Below are positions 14,553 through 19,660 of a DNA stretch of 19,660 nt, in pieces. Within the stretch, counting starts at the first letter, position 1, and each line of letters opens with the position of its first letter. A model generated the notes under the pieces. It was given only the letters and a program-made list of their open reading frames with translations, did not search any database and was not told the DNA's origin. The DNA is from Candidatus Coatesiibacteriota bacterium. Lineage in GTDB: Bacteria; JAFGND01. The stretch is taken from positions 1 through 19,660 of the forward strand of contig JAFGND010000086.1 of the NCBI GenBank assembly GCA_016927185.1. The letters are read 5' to 3'. Both the position numbers and the translations under genes were made by a program.

Positions 14553-17268
14553 GCGCTTCACCCCATGTTTTTCCACATGAAATGGAAACCTTTAAAGGTA
14601 CAGAGAAAGACATTGTAGTTTCCATTTCTGTTTTAATCATTGTAATCAGAGTATCGACCTGTTCTTTGGGAATTTGAAATAATAATTCATCATGAACCTG
14701 AACTATCAGTTTGGCGTCAGGAAATTCATTTCTTAGTTTCCTGTAAACATCTATCATCGCTTTCTTTATAAGATCAGCTGCACTTCCTTGTATTGGAGAA
14801 TTCATTGCAACTCTTTCTCCTTGCTTTCTTATAGTATTATTTCTGCTGTAAATCTCATCAATTTGTCTCCTTCTGCCAAGAATAGTTTTGGAATAGCCTC
14901 TTATTCTTGCTTCTTCAACAAGAGAATTCAGAGTATTTATAACTTCCGGGAAATGGTCAAAATATGATTTTATGAATTTATCTGCTTCATTCCTGGAAAT
15001 ATTAAGTGTCTGTGATAATCCATGGGCGGTTTGACCATAAATAAGACCAAAATTGACTGTTTTTGCTATTCTTCTTTCATCTTTTGTAACTTCATCCATA
15101 GATTTATTCATAAGCTGACTAGCTGTAAGTGAATGAATATCTTTATCTTGTTTATATGCATCAAACAACGCTCCCTTTCCAATAAAATGCGCAAGTATTC
15201 TCAATTCAATCTGACTGTAATCCGCTGAAACAAAAACCTTGTCTTCCCCGGATGGGATAAAACAGTTCCTTATCCTGTCACCATATACTCCTTTTATTGG
15301 AATGTTTTGAATGTTCGGAGAAGAAGAAGAAAGCCTGCCAGTAACTGTTCCAACTTGAGAATAATTTGGATGTAATCTGCCTGTTTTAGAAGAACAAAGA
15401 TTGGGAAGAGGATTTAGATAAGCTGATAAAAGTTTAGTTAATTCCCTGTGCTCAAGCATCTTTGGGATTACTGGATGAGAATTATATAACTGCAAGAGAA
15501 CATCAGAATCTGTTGAAGTTCCTGTTTTTGTTTTTCTTATTTTATTAAGGTTTAGTTTCCCAAATAATACTTCAGATAATTGCTTCGTAGATCTAATATT
15601 AAACTCAGTTCCTGCCAATTTATAGATTTCTTCTGTCGTTTCATCTATTCTTCTATTAATCTCATTAGAAAGATTCGATATTGCATTTTTATCTATTGCA
15701 ATACCTTCATATTCCATCTCTGCAAGAATTGATATAAGAGGAACTTCAATTCTGTGAAAAAGATCAGAAAGATCTTCAGCAGAATCAATATCCTTTTTGA
15801 GTCTATTCCATAATCTTAATGTAATATCTGCATCTTCTGAAGAATAATAGCAAGCTTTCTGGACAGGGACTTTCGAAAACTCATTTGTATTGCAATGCAT
15901 TAGGAGTTCATTATAGGAAATCATCTTGTAATCAAGAAACTGATTTGCAAGAAAATCAAGACTGTATCTTCTTTTTTGTGGATCCAGCAACCATGCAGCA
16001 ATCATTGTATCGGATTCTATGCCTTTAAGATTTATCTTCTCATTCTTGAATATTAAATAATCATATTTAATATTATGACCTAATTTCTTGATTTTTTCAT
16101 CTTCAAGCAAGCATCTGCAAATCTCAATGGCTTCAGGAATATTAAGATTGGAATTCCCTTCATGTCTTAAAGGTAAGTAATATCCATGTCCTTCCTCTAA
16201 GGCAAATGAAATTCCTACTAATTCTGCTTCCTGAGTATTAAGACTGGTTGTTTCTGTATCTACTGAAAGGATTTCACTTTTTGCTATTTTGTTTGCTAGA
16301 AGTTTTAGTTCATCAATGCTATTAATTGCTTTATATGACTTCTTTTCAAAGTCTATCTCTATCTCTTGTAGCGAAGGGAAAAACTCCTCTTGGATAGTTT
16401 CTTTTTGAATTGTTTCTTGATTCAATTCATTCATTAATGATTTGAAACCCAATTCAAGAAATGTTAATCTTGCTTTCTCACTTGGTTTTGGTACCAATAG
16501 CATTTCATCCATATTTATTTCCAGATCTGTCCTTAATTCAACAAGTTTTCTGGTTAATTCGACATCATTTCTTGATTTCAAAAGTTTATCTGCATGAGTT
16601 TTAGAGATTTTTGAGATGTTTTCGTAAATATTGTCAAGGTTATCATATTCCTTTAAAAGACGAACAGCACTTTTAGGACCTATTCCTTTGGCACCTGGCA
16701 AATTATCTGAGGAATCTCCTGTCAAAGACAGATAATCTTTTACCTGATCTGCTCTTACTCCCAGATGACTCTCTATATTTTCATGACTTAGAAGTTCTGT
16801 ATCACCACCACTTCTAGGTCTCAGCATCAGTATATCAGTTTGTAATATCTGGAAAAGATCCTTATCAGATGTCAATATATATACCTTATAACCTGCTTTT
16901 TTTAATTTAAGAGAAGCACTTGCCAATAAATCATCTGATTCAAAATTATCTCTTATAATGCTTTTTAAACCTATTTCTTCTATTATCATTGGAAGCATTG
17001 ATAGTTGATACGCTAAATCTTCAGGCATTTTCTCTCTTTGTGCTTTATATTCAGCATAGATTTCATGTCTGAATGTCTTTGCTGGAGGATCAAAAAAAAT
17101 TGCTATACCTGAAGGATGATAATTATTTCTTAAAGCAAATATCTGCCTTATGAAACCATAAATCATCTGAACTGGCTTGCCTGATGGACTAGTTAGAGAT
17201 CTTGGAGAAAATGCATAAAAACTCCTATAAGCAAGAGCATGTCCATCAACTAAAATTACAAGAGACAT
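14545..17268 (-). CDS. polA: DNA polymerase I
   Basis: The product is 907 residues, full length, with three domains. The 5'-nuclease (1 to about 290) shows ILVDGHALAYRSF, SDDLLA and the DSSDNLPGAKGIGPKSA helix-hairpin-helix. The proofreading exonuclease (about 310-495) keeps all four acidic residues: Asp337 and Glu339 in SVDTET, Asp403 in HNIKYD, and Asp479 in Y-S-S-E-D, so editing should be active, unlike in Thermus or Bacillus homologues. The polymerase has motif A SADYSQIELR (Asp683), the O helix with Arg732, Lys736, Phe740 and Tyr744, and motif C VQVHDE (Asp860). Phe740 matches the E. coli residue that discriminates against dideoxynucleotides. It fills gaps in repair and Okazaki fragment processing. 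No strong ribosome binding site precedes the ATG. It overlaps the following gene on the same strand. Confidence 0.97.
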   Translation of the reverse strand: MSLVILVDGHALAYRSFYAFSPRSLTSPSGKPVQMIYGFIRQIFALRNNYHPSGIAIFFDPPAKTFRHEIYAEYKAQREKMPEDLAYQLSMLPMIIEEIGLKSIIRDNFESDDLLASASLKLKKAGYKVYILTSDKDLFQILQTDILMLRPRSGGDTELLSHENIESHLGVRADQVKDYLSLTGDSSDNLPGAKGIGPKSAVRLLKEYDNLDNIYENISKISKTHADKLLKSRNDVELTRKLVELRTDLEINMDEMLLVPKPSEKARLTFLELGFKSLMNELNQETIQKETIQEEFFPSLQEIEIDFEKKSYKAINSIDELKLLANKIAKSEILSVDTETTSLNTQEAELVGISFALEEGHGYYLPLRHEGNSNLNIPEAIEICRCLLEDEKIKKLGHNIKYDYLIFKNEKINLKGIESDTMIAAWLLDPQKRRYSLDFLANQFLDYKMISYNELLMHCNTNEFSKVPVQKACYYSSEDADITLRLWNRLKKDIDSAEDLSDLFHRIEVPLISILAEMEYEGIAIDKNAISNLSNEINRRIDETTEEIYKLAGTEFNIRSTKQLSEVLFGKLNLNKIRKTKTGTSTDSDVLLQLYNSHPVIPKMLEHRELTKLLSAYLNPLPNLCSSKTGRLHPNYSQVGTVTGRLSSSSPNIQNIPIKGVYGDRIRNCFIPSGEDKVFVSADYSQIELRILAHFIGKGALFDAYKQDKDIHSLTASQLMNKSMDEVTKDERRIAKTVNFGLIYGQTAHGLSQTLNISRNEADKFIKSYFDHFPEVINTLNSLVEEARIRGYSKTILGRRRQIDEIYSRNNTIRKQGERVAMNSPIQGSAADLIKKAMIDVYRKLRNEFPDAKLIVQVHDELLFQIPKEQVDTLITMIKTEMETTMSFSVPLKVSISCGKTWGEAHV

Positions 17269-17448
17269 CTTTAGTTCTTACTTTTATTACAAGGTTTTTT
17301 AGCAAGGAATTTCTTCGTCTATTGCTGATATATTAATATTGGCATTTCTGAAAACAGTAATGATTTAGAGTAATTTCATCTATTTGCTTGACTCCGAGAT
17401 AAACAATTTTCTCACTCTGTCAGTAGGAAATTAAAGGAAAGGAAGTCT
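17269..17448. promoter_or_regulatory. Divergent region between polA and the dehydrogenase gene
   Basis: No gene is seen in these 180 bases. TTGACT at 17388-17393, preceded by GC, lies 61 bases ahead of the dehydrogenase ATG and could be its -35 box, though the -10 position is poor. AAAGGAAAGGAAG just before 17449 supplies the ribosome binding site. I see no clear promoter for polA. Confidence 0.3.
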
Positions 17449-18570
17449 ATGGCTACGTATAAAATTGCATGGTTACCAGGTGATGGTGTTGGTAAAGATG
17501 TAATGGAAGCTGCTAAAATAGTCCTGGATAAAATCAAGCTTGATGCAGAATACTTATCAGGTGATATTGGATGGGAATTCTGGAAGAAAGAAGGTAACGC
17601 TTTTCCAGAAAGAACAAAAGAATTGCTAAGAAGAACAGATTGTGCTTTGTTTGGTGCAATAACCTCAAAACCGAAAGAGGAAGCAGAAAAGGAACTCACT
17701 TCGGAACTTCAGGGAAAAGGTCTGGTTTATTCAAGCCCAATTGTGGGATTAAGACAAGAGTTTAATCTTCATACCAATCTCAGACCATGTATTGCATATA
17801 AAGGTAATCCACTTAATTATAGGGATGATATTAACATAGTGGTTTTTAGAGAGAATACTGAGGATTTATATGTTGGGATGGAATTCCACCCTCTACCACA
17901 AGAACTTGCTGATGTTTTGAATAAATATCATGCAAAAAAATGGAAAAGATTTTCAGAAATGCCGCTTGAGGACATTGCTTTTTCATCAAGAATAAACTCA
18001 AGAAAAGGATGCCAGAGCATAATAAGGCAGGGTTTTGAATACGCAAAAAAGTACGGTTATAAATCAGTTACTATAGTTGAAAAACCAAATGTAATCAGAG
18101 AAACTTCTGGTCTAATGATAAGAGAGGCAAGAAAAATTGCAAAAGAATATCCATCAATTCAGCTTTGGGAAACAAACATAGATGCAATGACGATGTGGCT
18201 AATAAAAAATCCCCAGGACTATGGAGTCTTGGTAAGCAGTAATATGTTTGGGGATATAATCAGCGATCTTTGTGCACAATTAGTCGGAGGTTTAGGATTT
18301 GCAAGCAGTGCAAACATAGGAGACAAATATGCGGTATTTGAGCCTACTCACGGAAGTGCACCCAAGTATTCAGGGCTTTATAAAGTAAATCCAATGGCTA
18401 TGCTGTTGACAGTAAAACTTATGCTTAATTGGTTAGGAGAATCAGAAAAAGCTGAAATGCTTGAAAAAGCTATTTCTGAAGTTATTGCAGAGGGAAAAAT
18501 CAGAACATACGATATGGGAGGCAGCAATACTACTCTGGAAATAGCTGAAGCAGTAGCAAAAAAGCTTTAG
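17449..18570 (+). CDS. icd: Isocitrate/isopropylmalate family dehydrogenase, probably isocitrate dehydrogenase
   Basis: The product is 373 residues of the beta-decarboxylating dehydrogenase family. It oxidises a hydroxy-dicarboxylate or tricarboxylate, releasing CO2. Key sites: WLPGDGVGKDV at the N-terminus, SSPIVGLRQ with Ser97 at the E. coli IDH Ser113 position, LRPC, FRENTEDLY with catalytic Tyr141, EKPNVIRETSG with Lys212, metal aspartates 245, 269 and 273, and HGSAPKYSG. ENTEDLY favours isocitrate or homoisocitrate over isopropylmalate. Cofactor residues Lys306, Tyr307, Val313 and Tyr354 correspond to E. coli Lys344, Tyr345, Val351 and Tyr391, pointing to NADP, but Arg395 is Gly. It might pair with the aconitase-family genes at 1956-3694. 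Homoisocitrate dehydrogenase remains an alternative. Confidence 0.85.
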   Translation: MATYKIAWLPGDGVGKDVMEAAKIVLDKIKLDAEYLSGDIGWEFWKKEGNAFPERTKELLRRTDCALFGAITSKPKEEAEKELTSELQGKGLVYSSPIVGLRQEFNLHTNLRPCIAYKGNPLNYRDDINIVVFRENTEDLYVGMEFHPLPQELADVLNKYHAKKWKRFSEMPLEDIAFSSRINSRKGCQSIIRQGFEYAKKYGYKSVTIVEKPNVIRETSGLMIREARKIAKEYPSIQLWETNIDAMTMWLIKNPQDYGVLVSSNMFGDIISDLCAQLVGGLGFASSANIGDKYAVFEPTHGSAPKYSGLYKVNPMAMLLTVKLMLNWLGESEKAEMLEKAISEVIAEGKIRTYDMGGSNTTLEIAEAVAKKL

Positions 18571-18591
18571 TATAATTCAATTTTTTTGGTA

Positions 18592-18617
18592 AGATGTACA
18601 AAGTATTTTGTACATCT
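18592..18617. promoter_or_regulatory. Perfect 11-bp inverted repeat upstream of the EFR1-type genes
   Basis: AGATGTACAAA (18592-18602), a GTAT spacer, and TTTGTACATCT (18607-18617) form an exact dyad. TATAAT stands at 18571-18576, directly after the dehydrogenase stop, and GGAGG (18625-18629) with the ATG at 18635 follows. No T-run follows the hairpin in either direction. The position, between a possible -10 and the ribosome binding site, is typical of a repressor operator, or of a leader hairpin. Confidence 0.6.
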
Positions 18618-18634
18618 CTATTACGGAGGTAACA

Positions 18635-19498
18635 ATGGATACTAAAGTGGCAATCATATACTTTAGTGCTACTGGTAACACAGAAATGATAGCATTTGAA
18701 TATGCAAGAAACTTCCAGGAAACAGGTGCGAATGTTGATTTGATAAGAATGGAAGAGTTCAAGGAACCATTTCCTTACAATTATTATGATTTTTTTGGAT
18801 TTGGTTTTCCAATATGGGGTTGCAGGGCACCTATATGGTTTAGAAACAAGATACTGCAGTTTCCAGAAGCCAAGATAGATCAGAAAGCCTTTATTTTCGG
18901 AACAAGTGCAGGTTGGTATAGTGATGCAGCTATTCCAATAATCAAGATACTTAAGGAGAAGAAATATAATGTAGTTAGAGCATCTTTTTACAAAATGCCT
19001 TCCAATATTATAATAAGCTCTGCTCAAGAAAAATTCCAGAAAAGATTTTATCAAAAACTCTATAATAATGCGACACTAAAGGTTGAATCTGAAGTAAGAG
19101 AAATTATTGCAGAAAACAAAAACGCTGAAATCCAATCTATGTTAACTTACAAGACAGAAAGTATGGATATTGATAATCTACCAAAGTCAGGTTGTATTTT
19201 AAGTTTTCTCACAAATTACATGAACACCATGAAAAAACTACCTGGACACAAATTCTCAATAAAAAGAACGAAAATCAATGATAATTGCATAAGATGTCAA
19301 TTATGCTACAAATCATGTCCTGTTAATGCCATCAAATGGATTGGAAACAAACCATTAATAACTGAGGATTGTATTCTCTGTATGAGGTGCATTAACAACT
19401 GCCCAGTAAATGCAATAGAAACTTTTGGCATCCGTAAAGGAAGTACCTATAAAGCACCTGATTACTCACCACCAATTCTGAGAAATGAAGTACAATGA
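18635..19498 (+). CDS. EFR1-type flavodoxin-ferredoxin fusion protein
   Basis: The product is 287 residues. The ATG at 18635 follows GGAGG at 18625-18629; an earlier in-frame ATG at 18608 lies inside the dyad and lacks a site. The N-terminal half (1 to about 165) is flavodoxin-like, with the FMN phosphate loop FSATGNTE (10-17), GFPIWGCRAP (57-66) and FGTSAGWYS (88-96). The C-terminus holds two [4Fe-4S] sites: Cys218, 221, 224 and 228 and Cys246, 249, 252 and 256 (each C-x2-C-x2-C-x3-C-P). This architecture is called EFR1 and occurs widely in anaerobes as an intramolecular electron carrier of unknown partner. It overlaps by four bases a second gene of the same family. Confidence 0.9.
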   Translation: MDTKVAIIYFSATGNTEMIAFEYARNFQETGANVDLIRMEEFKEPFPYNYYDFFGFGFPIWGCRAPIWFRNKILQFPEAKIDQKAFIFGTSAGWYSDAAIPIIKILKEKKYNVVRASFYKMPSNIIISSAQEKFQKRFYQKLYNNATLKVESEVREIIAENKNAEIQSMLTYKTESMDIDNLPKSGCILSFLTNYMNTMKKLPGHKFSIKRTKINDNCIRCQLCYKSCPVNAIKWIGNKPLITEDCILCMRCINNCPVNAIETFGIRKGSTYKAPDYSPPILRNEVQ

Positions 19499-19660
19499 AT
19501 ATAGAAAAATCTGCATTGATTATATACTTTAGTGGAACAGGAAATACTGATTTTATAGCAAAAGAATACGCAAAACATTTCTTGAAAGCAGATTATTCAG
19601 TAGATATATTTCCAGTTGAACTTGAATGGACAAATTTGAATTTCTCGAAATATGCATATA
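19495..19660 (+). CDS. Second EFR1-type flavodoxin-ferredoxin gene, 5' part only
   Basis: An ATG at 19495 overlaps the previous stop (ATGA) and opens a frame that runs to the window end, giving 55 residues: MNIEKSALIIYFSGTGNTDF at the start, with FSGTGNT as the flavodoxin phosphate loop, followed by IAKEYAKHF. It is clearly a paralogue of the preceding gene (IIYFSATGNTEMIAFEYARNF), so tandem duplication is likely. The ferredoxin half, if present, lies beyond the window. Confidence 0.85.
   Translation, partial: MNIEKSALIIYFSGTGNTDFIAKEYAKHFLKADYSVDIFPVELEWTNLNFSKYAY

Noticed and set aside
17322-17331. ATATTAATAT palindrome between polA and the dehydrogenase
   Set aside because: It is made of A and T only, is short, and is expected by chance in this composition.
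18530-19054. 174-codon open frame on the minus strand
   Set aside because: It lies across the end of the dehydrogenase and the EFR1-type gene, both with strong family matches on the plus strand, and its product is unlike any protein family.

Overview
The window is AT-rich bacterial DNA using the standard code (TGA serves as a stop for several genes). Proteins with signal peptides, a probable lipoprotein with parvulin-like folding modules, a type IV pilin-like protein, and flavodoxin/ferredoxin proteins of the EFR1 type point to an anaerobic, probably double-membraned bacterium from a poorly sampled low-GC lineage. The phylum cannot be fixed from the sequence alone. Genes are packed with ATGA-type overlaps. 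I see no tRNA, rRNA, CRISPR array, transposase or phage gene. No gap without a gene exceeds about 225 bases.

Layout. (1) 1-756: 3' part of an uncharacterised protein with a DUF6263-like pattern. (2) 894-4512 (+): an apparent five-gene unit made of a B-box-type zinc-finger membrane protein with a pilin-like C-terminal part, a prepilin-like protein, the large and small subunits of an isopropylmalate isomerase/homoaconitase-type enzyme, and a sirtuin with the Tyr/Arg signature of deacylases that remove succinyl and malonyl groups. (3) 4564-5229 (-): a secreted protein with two OB-like domains, with a 17-bp imperfect dyad just upstream of its ribosome binding site. (4) 5455-6871 (+): class II fructose-1,6-bisphosphatase (glpX) and a small unknown partner. 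(5) 6877-9255 (-): lipoate-protein ligase, YqeY and methylthioadenosine phosphorylase. (6) 9401-12710 (+): an envelope operon with a tandem parvulin-like lipoprotein carrying TPR-like repeats, an anchored Sm-like protein, and a secreted protein with two Sm-like repeats and a LecA (PA-IL)-like domain. (7) 12711-17268 (-): DNA polymerase I overlapping a membrane-anchored sulfatase-superfamily enzyme with Thr at the nucleophile position. (8) 17449-19660 (+): an isocitrate-type decarboxylating dehydrogenase, a perfect 11-bp dyad, then two tandem EFR1-type flavodoxin-ferredoxin genes, the second cut by the window end.

How the genes may work together. The aconitase-family pair and the dehydrogenase could carry successive steps of a 2-oxoacid pathway (citrate to 2-oxoglutarate, or a leucine/lysine-type chain), though they lie 14 kb apart. 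The lipoate ligase fits with lipoylated 2-oxoacid dehydrogenase or glycine cleavage enzymes. The 9401-12710 operon looks like an envelope folding or assembly module. The most unusual pieces are the zinc-finger/pilin pair joined to central metabolism, the operon that repeats Sm-like modules and ends in a LecA-like domain, and the dyad controlling the EFR1 pair.
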